Shown here: positions 1 through 9,800 of the stretch, piece by piece | Numbering within the stretch: the first letter of the stretch is position 1 | How the letters are laid out: every line of letters starts with the position of its first letter | From: Alphaproteobacteria bacterium | GTDB lineage: Bacteria; Myxococcota_A; UBA796; GCA-2862545 | Direction of reading: 5' to 3' | NCBI GenBank assembly: GCA_020632885.1 | Contig: JACKEQ010000008.1 | Coordinates: 147,049 to 211,048 of the forward strand | DNA: 64,000 nt | The notes under the pieces: model-generated | What the model saw: the letters and a program-made list of their open reading frames with translations, nothing else | Databases searched by the model: none | Told to the model about the DNA's origin: nothing | Program-made: the position numbers and the translations under genes

Positions 1-692
1 TCATCCAGCGCGGCGTGCGCCTGCTCAAGGAGCGCTGGCCCGAGCTGTACGTCATCACCGACGTCTGCTTCTGCGAGTACACCAGCCACGGCCACTGCGG
101 CGTGCTGGACGAGCACGGCGCCCTGCTGAACGACCCCACCCTGGTGAACCTGCAGCGACAGGCCGTCAGCCACGCGTCCGCGGGGGCCGACATGGTGGCG
201 CCCTCCGGCATGATCGACGGCATGATCGGCGCCATGCGCGCCGCCCTCGACGAGGCGGGCCACGAGACCACGCCGATCATGAGCTACGCGGTGAAGTACG
301 CGAGCGCCTTCTACGGCCCGTTCCGCGATGCGGTCGACAGCGCGCCCACCTCCGGCGACCGGAAGACCTACCAGATGGACCCCGCCAACTCGCGCGATGC
401 GCTGGTGGAGGCCGAGCTCGACTACGAGCAGGGCGCCGACATCCTCATGGTGAAGCCCGCGCTTTCCTACATGGACGTGATCCGCGCGGTGGCCGAGCGG
501 TTCGACGTCCCGATCGCCGCCTACAACGTGTCCGGCGAATACGCGATGGTGAAGGCGGCCGCCCAGCGTGGCTGGATCGACGGGGACGCCGTGGCCCGCG
601 AGCTGCTCGTGTCCATGAAGCGCGCCGGCGCGGACCTGATCCTCTCGTACCACGCGCGGGATCTCGGGCCCTCCCTGCCCAACAAGGGATGA
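1..692 (+). CDS. hemB: Delta-aminolevulinic acid dehydratase (porphobilinogen synthase), 5' end missing
   Basis: Cytosolic enzyme that condenses two 5-aminolevulinate molecules to porphobilinogen, the first common step of haem and corrinoid synthesis. The frame is open to the left edge of the window, so roughly the first third of the protein is absent. The metal site of the zinc type is visible as DVCFCEYTSHGHCG (three cysteines). Both Schiff-base lysines are present, in SYAVKYASAFYG and in LMVKPALSYMDV. The C-terminal end matches the family. Its stop overlaps the next start (ATGA at 689-692), so the following gene is probably co-translated. The abundance of haem proteins in this window fits a need for haem. 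The identification is secure; only the start is unknown. Confidence 0.96.
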   Translation, partial: IQRGVRLLKERWPELYVITDVCFCEYTSHGHCGVLDEHGALLNDPTLVNLQRQAVSHASAGADMVAPSGMIDGMIGAMRAALDEAGHETTPIMSYAVKYASAFYGPFRDAVDSAPTSGDRKTYQMDPANSRDALVEAELDYEQGADILMVKPALSYMDVIRAVAERFDVPIAAYNVSGEYAMVKAAAQRGWIDGDAVARELLVSMKRAGADLILSYHARDLGPSLPNKG

Positions 693-1423
693 TCGAGGCG
701 CTCGAGTCCCTCTTCCCGGTGTCCGACCCCACCGGCGAGGCCACCGTGGGCGTGGTGAGCGCCGAGGCGGACGCCAGGGGCTGGTGGGCCGTGCTCCGCC
801 TCATCGTCACCGACCCGCAGGTGAGGCCGCACCTGAAGGAGGACCGGGTGTACCTCGGGGCGCTCGATGTCCCCCCGGAGACCCTCGCCACAGCGGTCGC
901 GCTCGCGACCGCCGCGGGCCTGGCGACCTTCCGGAGCCTCACGCTCTACGGCTGGGGTCCGGCGGACCTGGTCACGGGCCTCGCGGACCTCGGCACGCCG
1001 GGGGAGCGGGCGGCGGGCGCCGTCCGCGCGTTCCGGACCCACGGCTGGGTGAAGAGCCGCAGCACCGGGTCCATCGCCAGGCCGCTCTGCACCGACCGGC
1101 CCTGGCGCGACGTGCGCACCGGTCCCCGCGGCACGATCGCCGTGCTGGAGGCCTTCGAGCGCGACGACTGCTGGATCCTGCGCATCGCGCGCGACGGGCA
1201 GACCGCGGACGTGGTGGCGTTCGACTTCCCGGACGATCAGGACCCCGAGCGTGTCGACGCGTACAGGCGTGCGCTCGCGGCCTACCACCACGCCGTTCTA
1301 CACCTGCCCGCGGACCGGTACGCCGCGCTCGCCCTCGAGGAGCTGGCCCTGCCGACCGCCCTCGAGGACCCCGCGAACGACGGGGAGGTCACGTTCCTCG
1401 CGGCCCTCGTCGAGCGCCTCTGA
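689..1423 (+). CDS. Hypothetical protein translationally coupled to hemB
   Basis: I do not recognise this 244-residue protein. It has no signal peptide and no membrane segment, so it is probably cytosolic. The N-terminal half is alpha/beta-like with long hydrophobic strands. The C-terminal half contains a Tyr/His-rich stretch (AYHHAVLHLPADRY) followed by an Ala/Leu helix. It starts with ATG inside the hemB stop codon, which argues for co-expression but not for a role in haem synthesis. It converges on a minus-strand lipoprotein gene whose stop abuts its own. Codon use and GC content match the neighbours. Confidence 0.75.
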   Translation: MIEALESLFPVSDPTGEATVGVVSAEADARGWWAVLRLIVTDPQVRPHLKEDRVYLGALDVPPETLATAVALATAAGLATFRSLTLYGWGPADLVTGLADLGTPGERAAGAVRAFRTHGWVKSRSTGSIARPLCTDRPWRDVRTGPRGTIAVLEAFERDDCWILRIARDGQTADVVAFDFPDDQDPERVDAYRRALAAYHHAVLHLPADRYAALALEELALPTALEDPANDGEVTFLAALVERL

Positions 1424-2068
1424 CTACTCGAACGTGCCGACGGGCACCGCCGCAGCCCAGGCGGCGCAGTCGTTCCCGTCGCACGCCTCTTCGCCCGTGA
1501 TCTGGCCGAGCACCTGGCCCACCACACCGGACTCCGAGAGCTCGACACCCAGCTCGAGGCTCCTGGTGTCGTAGGGGTCCTGCTGGACGGCCGCGATGTC
1601 GACGTCCATGTCGTAGGTGCCCTGGAGCGCGTCGGGGTCGAGGGCGACGGACAGCGAGGCCGGCTGGTCCGGGCCCCACGCCATCAGCGCGCCCGCCAGC
1701 GGCTCCGCGAACGCACCGTCGTCCGTGGTGAACGTGCCCGTCACGTCGACCTCCACGCGGTCCTCGCAGATGATGGCGAGGTCCAGGCCCCGGGTGTCGA
1801 AGGTGGGGTCGGGCTCACGATCCACGAAGCGGGCCGTCTCCGTCGCCGTGATCACGAGGGTGACCGGCGTCGTGCTCGCGTCGCGGTGCCAGATGAACGT
1901 GCCCGTGTGCGTGCCCTCCGCGACGTCCACGAGGGCACGCGGGGTGACGCCGAGGGCCGTGGTGTCGTCCAGACCGACCCCCGAGACGGTCTCCATGCAG
2001 CCGTCACCCTCCTGGGACGCGCGGTCCGTGCAGGCCGTGAGCAGGATGGCGAGGGCGATGCGGGTCAT
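1424..2068 (-). CDS. Hypothetical lipoprotein
   Basis: A 214-residue putative lipoprotein. The N-terminus is a short signal with lipobox LLTAC, so Cys13 should be the lipidated residue. The mature part is rich in Thr, Val and Asp with alternating strands, which suggests a beta-sandwich, and has one pair of cysteines near the end (EEACDGNDC). There are no catalytic motifs that I recognise. The stop is directly adjacent to the convergent hypothetical gene, and a deacetylase gene lies upstream on the same strand about 40 bases away, so the two may share a transcript. Export to the cell envelope is inferred from the lipobox only. Confidence 0.72.
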   Translation of the reverse strand: MTRIALAILLTACTDRASQEGDGCMETVSGVGLDDTTALGVTPRALVDVAEGTHTGTFIWHRDASTTPVTLVITATETARFVDREPDPTFDTRGLDLAIICEDRVEVDVTGTFTTDDGAFAEPLAGALMAWGPDQPASLSVALDPDALQGTYDMDVDIAAVQQDPYDTRSLELGVELSESGVVGQVLGQITGEEACDGNDCAAWAAAVPVGTFE

Positions 2069-2110
2069 GGTGCCTCCAGACCCTCACCGTACCCGGGCGC
2101 CGTCGGACCG

Positions 2111-2863
2111 TCAGCGGGTGAGCTCGCCCAGGGGCACGGGCTCCAGACCCTTGCGGCGCAGGCCGCGCACGATGGCGGGCAGCGCGTCCCGGGTGGCCTG
2201 GCGGGAGGCGTACATGGCGTGGAGGAGCACGATGGACCCGGGCTGCGCACGCTCCACGACGTGGGCTGCCAGGGCCTCGGGGTCGCTGGCGATGTCCGCG
2301 AACGACTCGGGCTCCACGTCCCAGAGCACGGCGGGCCGCTCGCCGAGGACCGCGTGGAGGCCCCAGAGGCGCTTGCCGTACGGCGGCCGGAAGGGGATCG
2401 GACCCGTCACCCCGACGTCCCGGAGGACGCGGTCGGTGCTCTCGACCTCCTCCGTGAGCCAGGCGGCCGACCGGAAGATCATCCGCCCATGGGACCACGA
2501 GTGGTTCCCGAGCTCGTGGCCACCCTCGAGGATCGCGCGACCGAGCTCCGGGTGACCCGCCAGCTCCTGGCCCGTGACGAAGAACGTGGCGCGCACGCCC
2601 TCTGCCTCCAGTAGATCCAGGACAGGTTTCGTGTACGCGGGCGTCGGCCCGTCGTCGAAGGTCAGCGCCACCACGGGCCTGTCCACGTCCACGCGCAGCA
2701 GGGTGGGGCCCACCAGGCCGGCCCGCGCGGACGCCAGCTTCCAGAGTGCCACCAGGCCCAGCAGCACGAGCCCGATGCGCATCGGCCATCGCCAGCGCCC
2801 CGCCCGTCGCGGTGGCGCCCACCACGCCAGCACCACCAGTCCTGCGGCCACCACGACGTCCAT
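2111..2863 (-). CDS. Polysaccharide deacetylase, NodB family, membrane anchored
   Basis: A carbohydrate esterase 4 (NodB fold) enzyme that removes N-acetyl groups from chitin-like polymers or peptidoglycan. Two hydrophobic segments at about residues 3-15 and 29-45 anchor it, placing the catalytic domain in the periplasm. Visible motifs are TFDDGP (68-73, catalytic base Asp and metal Asp), HSWSH (metal-binding His pair), RPPYGKR and a late LLHAM His motif. Motif 4, normally around an Asp-Trp pair, reads WDVEPESF and is divergent. The substrate cannot be told from sequence. The start ATG follows a purine-rich GAGGGGGACGGC stretch. Confidence 0.9.
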   Translation of the reverse strand: MDVVVAAGLVVLAWWAPPRRAGRWRWPMRIGLVLLGLVALWKLASARAGLVGPTLLRVDVDRPVVALTFDDGPTPAYTKPVLDLLEAEGVRATFFVTGQELAGHPELGRAILEGGHELGNHSWSHGRMIFRSAAWLTEEVESTDRVLRDVGVTGPIPFRPPYGKRLWGLHAVLGERPAVLWDVEPESFADIASDPEALAAHVVERAQPGSIVLLHAMYASRQATRDALPAIVRGLRRKGLEPVPLGELTR

Positions 2864-2937
2864 GCCGTCCCCCTCGCGAGGCCGGAATGCAGTCCCCGTG
2901 CCGACTGGCGTGATAGCGCGCGAGCGGAGGTGCCCCC

Positions 2938-5319
2938 TTGTCGATCGCCCTGCTCTTCGTCACCGCGTTTGCCACCGAGTGGCAGAAGCCCCCGGAGGAG
3001 GTCCTCGCGGTCCTCCACGCGCCCCAGCTCCCGTGGGTGTGGACATCACCGTCCGGCGGCCACCTGCTGCTCGCGGATCCGGTGAGCTACCCGCCGCTGT
3101 CGGAGTATGCGGCGGGCTGGTACGAGCTGGCCGGCATGCGCGTGGACCCGGGCGGCGGGTACCACGGCAACCACGGCGGCACGAACCCGCGCCTGCAGGC
3201 CGTCGGCAGCGACGCGGTCGTCCCGCTCGGTGTGCCCGCCGGGGCCGAGGTGCAGGGGGCTGCGTGGACGGCCGACGGCGAGCGCTTCGCCCTGACCGTG
3301 CGGGACGGCGACGTGTTCAGCGTCTGGGTCGGCGACGTGAAGGGCGGGCTCGAGAAGCTCGACGGGCTGGAGGTGAACCGCCTCATGGCGCGGACCGTGG
3401 CCTGGATGCCCGACCAGAAGCACCTGCTCGTGCGGACCGTCCCGGAGGGGCGCGGCGAGATGCCCGCCGCACCGGTCATCCCCGCGGGGCCGCGCGTCAC
3501 GGAGGGGTCGGGCGACAAGGCGCGCTCCACGTACGAGTCGCGCAACCTCCTCAAGACCGCCCACGACGACGAGCTGTTCGACCACTTCACCACGGCCCAG
3601 CTCGTGCTGGTGGACCCCCGCAAGGGCAAGCGCACGAACCTCGGCGCGCCCGGCGTCTACGCGGGGGCCACGCCGTCCCCGGACGGGAAGTACCTCCTGG
3701 TCGAGCGCCTCGTGCGCCCGTGGTCCCACGACGTCGGCTGGTACCGGTTCGCCCACGAGGTGGAGGTCTGGGACAAGAAGGGCGAGAAGGTCGCCACGGT
3801 GGCCTCCCTGCCTCTCGCCGACGAGGTGCCCGCCCATGGCGTGCCCACCGGGGTCCGCGAGGTGTCGTGGGTCACCACGGAGCCTCACACGCTCGTGTGG
3901 CTGGAGGCCCTGGACGGCGGGAATCCCGTGGCCGAGGTGCCGCACCGCGATCGGCTCATGAAGCTCGAGGCGCCCTACACCGCCGCACCGAAGGAGGTCC
4001 TGAAGCTCCAGCATCGGGTGGTGGACTGGGCGTTCACCGAGGACGGCACCATGGTGCTCACCGAGTGGGAGCGCATGCGCCGCTGGCAGTACACGCGGCT
4101 CGTGAACCTCGGGAAGGGCACGATGAAGCCCTGGTTCGACATCAACGAGGACGACCGGTACGCCTCCCCGGGCGACCCCGTGTACCGGCTCCTGGACAAC
4201 GGGAAGTGGGTGCTCCACCAGGAGGGGGACTCCATCTACTTCTCCGGCCGTGGCGCGACTCCGCAGGGAGACCGCCCGTTCCTCGACCTGCGCAAGATCG
4301 GGACCGACAAGGTGACCCGGCTGTTCCGCAGCCCGGCGGACCGCTACGAGCAGTTCATCGACATGCTGCCGGACGGCCGGTTCGTGATGCGCTCGGAGTC
4401 GGCGGTGGACGTTCCGAACTACCATCTCGTCACGCTGGGCGGGAAGGTGGACGCGGCGGCCGGGGAGGCCACGCGTTCCCGCACGTCGACCCCCATCACG
4501 AAGTTCGAGGACCCCACGCCCCAGCTCCGGGCGATGGAGAAGAAGATCGTCACGTACGAGCGCGCCGACGGCGTCCCTCTGTCGTTCCACCTCTACCTGC
4601 CGCCCGGCTACGAGCCCGGGAAGCCGCTCCCCACCGTGGTGGAGGCCTACCCGCTCGAGTACTCCGACGCCTCGATGGCGGGTCAGGTGAGCGGGTCCAC
4701 ACAGCGCTTCGACCGTCTCTGGGGCGCGAGCCACCTCTTCTTCGCGCTGCAGGGCTACGCGGTGCTCGACTCCACGGCCATGCCGATGGTGGGCGACCCC
4801 GAGACCGTCTACGACACGTTCGTCCCGCAGATGGTCGCGGACGCCGAGGCGGCGGTCGCGAAGGCCGTGGAGATGGGCATCGCGGACCCCGACCGCATCG
4901 GCATCATCGGGCACAGCCACGGTGGGCTCATGGTCGCGAACCTCCTCGCGCACACGGACCTGTTCAAGGCCGGCATCGCGCGCAGCGGGTCGTACAACAA
5001 GACCAACCAGCCCTTCGGCTTCCAGTCGGAGCGTCGCTCGCTCTTCGAGGCCCGGGACGTCTACATCCAGGTGTCGCCGACGTTCTTCGCCGACAAGGTG
5101 AACGAGCCGGTGCTCGTGATCCACGGTGCGGCGGACTCGAACCCCGGCACGCTCACGTTCCAGTCCGAGGTGTTCTTCGAGGCCGTCCGGGGCTCGGGAG
5201 GCACGGCCCGCCTGGTGCTGCTGCCGTTCGAGGACCACGGGTACCGCGCGAAGGAGAGCATCGAGCACGTGCTCTGGGAGCAGCTCGAGTGGTTCGACAC
5301 CCACCTGCGCGGGAAGTGA
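2938..5319 (+). CDS. Prolyl oligopeptidase family serine peptidase, glutamyl-endopeptidase-like (S9D)
   Basis: A 793-residue alpha/beta-hydrolase peptidase with an N-terminal beta-propeller. The triad is visible: Ser in GIIGHSHGGLM, Asp in HGAADSNPGT and His in FEDHGY. The C-terminal part (GIARSGSYN, PFGFQSE, SPTFFADK, HVLWEQ) resembles the plant chloroplast glutamyl endopeptidase branch of S9 rather than dipeptidyl peptidase IV, as I remember those sequences. The start is TTG after GCGGAGG. The first residues form a very short hydrophobic segment ending AFA, which could be a signal peptide, so the enzyme may be periplasmic or secreted. It probably degrades peptides for nutrition, which is inference. 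Confidence 0.9.
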   Translation: MSIALLFVTAFATEWQKPPEEVLAVLHAPQLPWVWTSPSGGHLLLADPVSYPPLSEYAAGWYELAGMRVDPGGGYHGNHGGTNPRLQAVGSDAVVPLGVPAGAEVQGAAWTADGERFALTVRDGDVFSVWVGDVKGGLEKLDGLEVNRLMARTVAWMPDQKHLLVRTVPEGRGEMPAAPVIPAGPRVTEGSGDKARSTYESRNLLKTAHDDELFDHFTTAQLVLVDPRKGKRTNLGAPGVYAGATPSPDGKYLLVERLVRPWSHDVGWYRFAHEVEVWDKKGEKVATVASLPLADEVPAHGVPTGVREVSWVTTEPHTLVWLEALDGGNPVAEVPHRDRLMKLEAPYTAAPKEVLKLQHRVVDWAFTEDGTMVLTEWERMRRWQYTRLVNLGKGTMKPWFDINEDDRYASPGDPVYRLLDNGKWVLHQEGDSIYFSGRGATPQGDRPFLDLRKIGTDKVTRLFRSPADRYEQFIDMLPDGRFVMRSESAVDVPNYHLVTLGGKVDAAAGEATRSRTSTPITKFEDPTPQLRAMEKKIVTYERADGVPLSFHLYLPPGYEPGKPLPTVVEAYPLEYSDASMAGQVSGSTQRFDRLWGASHLFFALQGYAVLDSTAMPMVGDPETVYDTFVPQMVADAEAAVAKAVEMGIADPDRIGIIGHSHGGLMVANLLAHTDLFKAGIARSGSYNKTNQPFGFQSERRSLFEARDVYIQVSPTFFADKVNEPVLVIHGAADSNPGTLTFQSEVFFEAVRGSGGTARLVLLPFEDHGYRAKESIEHVLWEQLEWFDTHLRGK

Positions 5320-5420
5320 CAGCGCCGCCGTGAGGCCCGATGTAACGATGCTGCTGTGACATGGGGCCCCAGCAGGTGCCGGATACCGGACGCACGAATC
5401 CGACGTGCAGGAGGTTCGGG

Positions 5421-5852
5421 ATGCGGTTCCAGCTGGGTGCTGTGGCGTGGTTGCCGGTGTGTGTGGTCTCCGTGTTCGCGGTGGTCGGTGAGCTCCCCGC
5501 GAACGGCCCGACGGGCCAGGGCCCCCTCGTGGACATGCTCGTGGCCTTCCTCGGTGCCACGACGGTCTCGTGTATGTGGGGGACCTTCGCGGGCCTGCTC
5601 GTGCACCCTCGCGGGCTCCTGCTCCCGAGCGCCCTCGGCTTCGGCCTGGCCGGGATGATCTCGCCGGCCGTGACCCTGGGCTGGGTGGTGTGGCTCGGTG
5701 AGGATCGCCTGCCGATCCTCCAGATCGCGGCCCCAGCGCTCGTCATGCCGGTGGTCGGCGTCGCGGCGCTGCTGGTCGGGGCTGTCGTCCGGAGCTTCAG
5801 AAGCGGGTCGCAGGATCCCGGAACAGCTCGAGCACCCGAGCCGTCCGCTTAG
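5421..5852 (+). CDS. Small integral membrane protein, function unknown
   Basis: I chose the ATG at 5421 because AGGAGG lies seven bases before it; the longer open frame from 5361 has no such site. The 143-residue product shows four hydrophobic segments at about residues 6-22, 38-55, 65-92 and 98-121, followed by a short basic and then acidic tail, so it is an inner-membrane protein with little outside the membrane. I do not recognise a family. Its end overlaps the 3' end of the opposite-strand gene by about 50 bases. Confidence 0.7.
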   Translation: MRFQLGAVAWLPVCVVSVFAVVGELPANGPTGQGPLVDMLVAFLGATTVSCMWGTFAGLLVHPRGLLLPSALGFGLAGMISPAVTLGWVVWLGEDRLPILQIAAPALVMPVVGVAALLVGAVVRSFRSGSQDPGTARAPEPSA

Positions 5853-6335
5853 CGCCGATGGCCTTGGTGAGGGCGTCGGTCAGCGCCTGACGGGACGCAC
5901 GGGTCTGCGCGATCATCGCGGCCGTGTCGACCTTCTCCTGGCCCTTCATCGCGCGCCAGCGGCTCGCCCGCCCCTCGATGAACGCGATGAGGGCGGCGCG
6001 GACCTCGGTGGCCTCGGTCTCCGTGAGCCCCATCTCGGCGGAGGCGGCCGTCACCACGCGGTCCGCGCGGGCCACCTTGTCGTCCTCCCAGGCCCAGGAC
6101 GCCTCGGAGGCCTCGACGGTGCTCGGGGCACCCAGGGCATCGGGCACCCGCTCGGTGATCACCTGGGGACCCGGCTCCGCCACGGGGACGGTCGTGAGAC
6201 GCTTCACGATCGGCGCGGGCGACGGTGCCTCCTGCGCGACCGCGGGGGCCGGCGGCGCGGGCCGCAGGACCCAGACGCCGAGGAGGACCAGGATGAGCCG
6301 CCCACACCGAGGCCGATCTGGACCTCCCGCGTCAC
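5797..6335 (-). CDS. Single-span membrane protein with long helical domain (one frameshift)
   Basis: The intact open frame begins at 6207, but the real gene very probably starts at GTG 6335, inside the stop codon of the upstream MOSC gene (GTGA overlap). From there the frame reads MTREVQIGLGVGG and then breaks near 6294-6304; one base further the reading LILVLLGVWVLRP continues into an Ala/Pro linker and the 136-residue body. The reconstructed protein is about 179 residues with one N-terminal membrane anchor and a mostly helical, charged domain (about 110-170) with many Ala, Glu and Arg. Function unknown. The break looks like one missing base in the assembly. Confidence 0.6.
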
Positions 6336-6811
6336 AGGACCTCCACGCGGTCGCCCAGCCGCACCCGGCCTCCGCGGAGGACCCGGGCGTACCTACCGCG
6401 ACGGCCCTCCACGCGGTTGACCCAGCGCTGGGCGTCGAGCCCGTAGCGGCGGACGAACTTCGCGCAGCCGTGGTGGGGCTCGGCGGTGAGCTCTAGCTCC
6501 GTGGTCCCGATCCGGAGGCGCTGGCCGGGTCGCATCCCGATCAGGTCGACGTCGACGACCAGGTTGTCGCCCGCGAGCTCGGAGGGCTCCTGGAGCGCCT
6601 TCGCCACCCGATGCTCGATCAGGCTCACCTGGGCGCCGGGAGGATCGGTCGGCGACCACCGGTCGCCCAGCAGACCGCCGTCCACGTCGAGCTCCGCGAC
6701 CTCGGGCAGGGCCCGGCGGCCGCCCGGCAGCCGCTGGACGATCTGCACCACCACGCCCAGCGGAGGGGGCCAGGCGGCGAAGGCGGCATCGAGCTCGCTT
6801 GCGGTGCGCAC
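6332..6811 (-). CDS. MOSC-domain protein
   Basis: MOSC domains are beta-strand-rich sulfur-carrier modules first described in molybdenum-cofactor sulfurases. The conserved cysteine context is visible as HHGCAKFVRRYG with the following aromatic residue (QRWVN). The N-terminal part carries LGDRWSPTDPPGAQVSLI, typical of stand-alone bacterial MOSC proteins of about 150-200 residues, so the length (159 residues) is normal. Start GTG. The gene overlaps the following membrane-protein gene by four bases, so the two are probably co-expressed. No Mo-enzyme gene is visible nearby, so the partner is unknown. Confidence 0.85.
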   Translation of the reverse strand: MRTASELDAAFAAWPPPLGVVVQIVQRLPGGRRALPEVAELDVDGGLLGDRWSPTDPPGAQVSLIEHRVAKALQEPSELAGDNLVVDVDLIGMRPGQRLRIGTTELELTAEPHHGCAKFVRRYGLDAQRWVNRVEGRRGRYARVLRGGRVRLGDRVEVL

Positions 6812-6834
6812 GAAGACGCGAATAGCCCGGAGAG

Positions 6835-9800
6835 ATGCAGGTACGCCACGAAGACTCGCTCCCTCCCGGCACCCGGCTCGGCCGCTACGTGCTCGGAGAG
6901 GCCATCGGCCACGGGGGCATGGGCACGGTGTACGCGGGCTGGCTCGCGGGCGGCTCGGGCCTCCGGGTGCCCGTGGCGATCAAGATCCTCCGGGCCCTCG
7001 ACGATCCAGCGGCCGCCGAGCGGCTGGTGCACGAGGCGTGCATCGGCGGGCTCGCGTCGCACCCGAACGTCGTGGCCGCGCTGGACCTCTGCTGCGAAGA
7101 GGGCCGCTGGTTCATCGTCATGGAGCACGTGGACGGCGTGTCCGCCGAGGTCCTGCGGGCGCGCGGACCCCTGCCCACCCTCGCGGCCCTGGACCTCGTC
7201 GCCCAGGCGGCCGCCGGGCTCGCGTACTTCCACGACCTCGACGTCCCGGGCGTGGGGCACCTCGTGCACGGCGACATCAAGCCCCACAACCTGCTCGTGG
7301 ACTCCGGCGGGCTCGTGCGGGTGGCGGACTTCGGGGTGGCCGCCGCGAGCGGCACGGTGACCACGTCGGGCACCTACACCTACCTGGCGCCCGAGCAGTG
7401 GGGCGGGCGTTCCCTGCAGGCCTCCGACGTGTTCGCCCTCGGCCTGGTGCTCTACCTGCTCGTCGTGGGCGAGCGGCTCCTCGAGGGTCGGGCGCGCACG
7501 CCGCTCAGCCTGAACATCGACGCCGTGGTCGTCGAGCGGGCGGTGGAGGAACGCACCGACGCGCTGGTGCCGGGCCTCGGAGGGCTCCTGCTCCGCATGC
7601 TGGCCTCGGACCCCGAGGCCCGACCCCGCGCCGAGGAGGTCGCGGACGGCCTGCGCCGTCTGGCGCTGTCCCAGCGCGGCGTGTCCCTCGCGTCGCTGGT
7701 GGCCATCCCGCTCCGCTCGCCGGACACCGCGTCCCGCCCGCCCCTGGTGGGGCGTTCACGCGAGCGGGACGCGCTGCTCGCCCTCCTCGCGGAGCATCGG
7801 GTGGTCGGGGTCAGCGGCGCGGCCGGGGTGGGGAAGACCCGGCTGGCCGAGGACCTCGAGCCCGACGTGCGCGTGGACCTCATCGGCTGCGCGTCCCTCG
7901 CGGGGCTCGTGGAGCGCGTGGCGCGCGCGCGCTCGCGTCCCGTGCCGCCCGAGGTGGAGGAAGGGTGGCTCGCATCCACCCTGCGCGGGGCGGAGCGGGT
8001 GCTGCTCGACGGCGCGGACGCCATCCTGCCCACCCTGGTGGCCGAGCTCCGCGGCTGGGACGGCGCGCAGGTCGTCATCACCTCGCGGGCCCGTGCGGCC
8101 GGGCTGCCCGAGGTGGAGGTCGGCCCGCTCGACCCCGTGAGCGCGCGCACCCTCTTCCTGCAGCGCGCGTCCCGGTTCGCCCCGACCCGCATCCTGGACG
8201 AGCTGGTGGAGGCCCTCGACCGTCTCCCGCTCGCCATCGAGCTCGCCGCGACCTCCGGCCAGGAGCCGGAGGCCCTGCTGGCCGCCCTGCGACGGCCCCT
8301 CGGTGTGCTCGAGCAGACCGGGGGCACGGGCGAGAGCACGCTCTACGCGGCGATCTCGACGTCCTGGGACCTCCTGTCGACCGCGGAGCGCCGCACCCTC
8401 GTCGCGCTCTCGGTGTTCCGGGGCCGACCCACCGTCGAGGACGCCCTCGCCGTGCTCGGCGATGTCGGGGGTCTCGAGGAGGTGCTCGCGCTGGTCGACC
8501 GCCACCTCGTGCTCGCCCAGGGCGCACGGCTCGGGCTCCTCGGCACCGTACGGGCCTTCGCGGTGAGCAAGCGGTCCGTGGTGGGCGACCTGGAGCCCGT
8601 CCTCGAGCGCCACGCCACCCGGCTCGCCCAGCGGGGCGCCGACACCGTGCTCACGGGCCTGAAGCGGCGCGGTGGATCGGAGCGCTTCCGTGGGTTCCTC
8701 GCCGACGAGCCCGACCTCGACGCCGCGCTGGCCTGGGCCATTGCGCGGGGACGGCCGGAGGCCGGGGCTCTCGCTGCCGCCAAGCTCCAGATCCAGCTCG
8801 CACTGGGCCCCATCGCGCCGGGGGCCGTGCTCGTCGATCGTGTGCTGCCCCTCGTGGAGGACGCCGGGACCCGGGCGGCCCTCCTGGAGCGCAAGGCGCG
8901 TGTGCACGAGCACCAGGGCCGCAGCGAGACCAGCCTGCAGCTCGCCACCCAGGGCTACAAGACGGCCCCGCCGGACGCGCTCGGCGTGCGTTCGGACTGC
9001 CGGCGGCGCGCCGGGCTCGCCCTCATGCGCCTGGGTCGGGTGGAGGAGGCGCAGAAGGTCACCCGAGCGGCCCTCGCCGACGCGGAGAAGGGCGGGGACG
9101 CCTTCCGGGCGGCGGAGGCCCACCTCAACCTCGCGCTCGTGGAGTCCATGCGGGGGGATCTGGCCGGCGAGGTCTACCACCAGGAGGCCGCACGCCGGTT
9201 CGCCGAAGGCTCGGGCTACGTGCGGCTGCTCGGGTACGTGCTCGGGAACATCGCGTCGCGCATGGGCTACACGGGCGACGTGCCCGGGGCGGTGCCGGTG
9301 TGCCTGCAGGCCCTCGCGTGTCTGGAGGAGGTCGGCGACGAGGTGAGCTACCAGAACACCCGCGGCACGCTGGCGGCGCTCTACACCCAGCGCGGCGAGC
9401 TCGACGAGGCCCGGCGGGTGTTCGAGGACATCCTGGCCCACAGCCGGCGGCAGGCCCACCACGCCGCGACGTCCCGGTACGCGTGCCTGCTCGCCGGAGT
9501 GGAGCTCGACTCGGGGCACCTGGGCCGGGCCGCGACCCTCCTCGAGGAGGCGGGCACCCTCGCGGGCTCGTACCGCGACAACGACCTCGTGCGTCGGTTG
9601 GTCACCGCCCGGCTCCGCACGCTCCAGGGGCTCCCGGAGGCCGCGCTGGCCATGCTCCCCGAGGAGACCGGCGTGAGCGAGGTCCTGCAGGTGCACGCGG
9701 ATCTGGAGCGGGCTCGCGCCTACCTGGCGCTCCACGAGGCGGCGCGCGCGCTCCCGATCACCCAGCGCGTGATCGACGGACCGCTGCGCCGTCCGCTCCT

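Noticed and set aside
3046..5304. A 752-residue minus-strand protein
   Set aside because: It lies opposite the S9 peptidase gene with His/Arg/Val-rich composition, a usual shadow in high-GC DNA.
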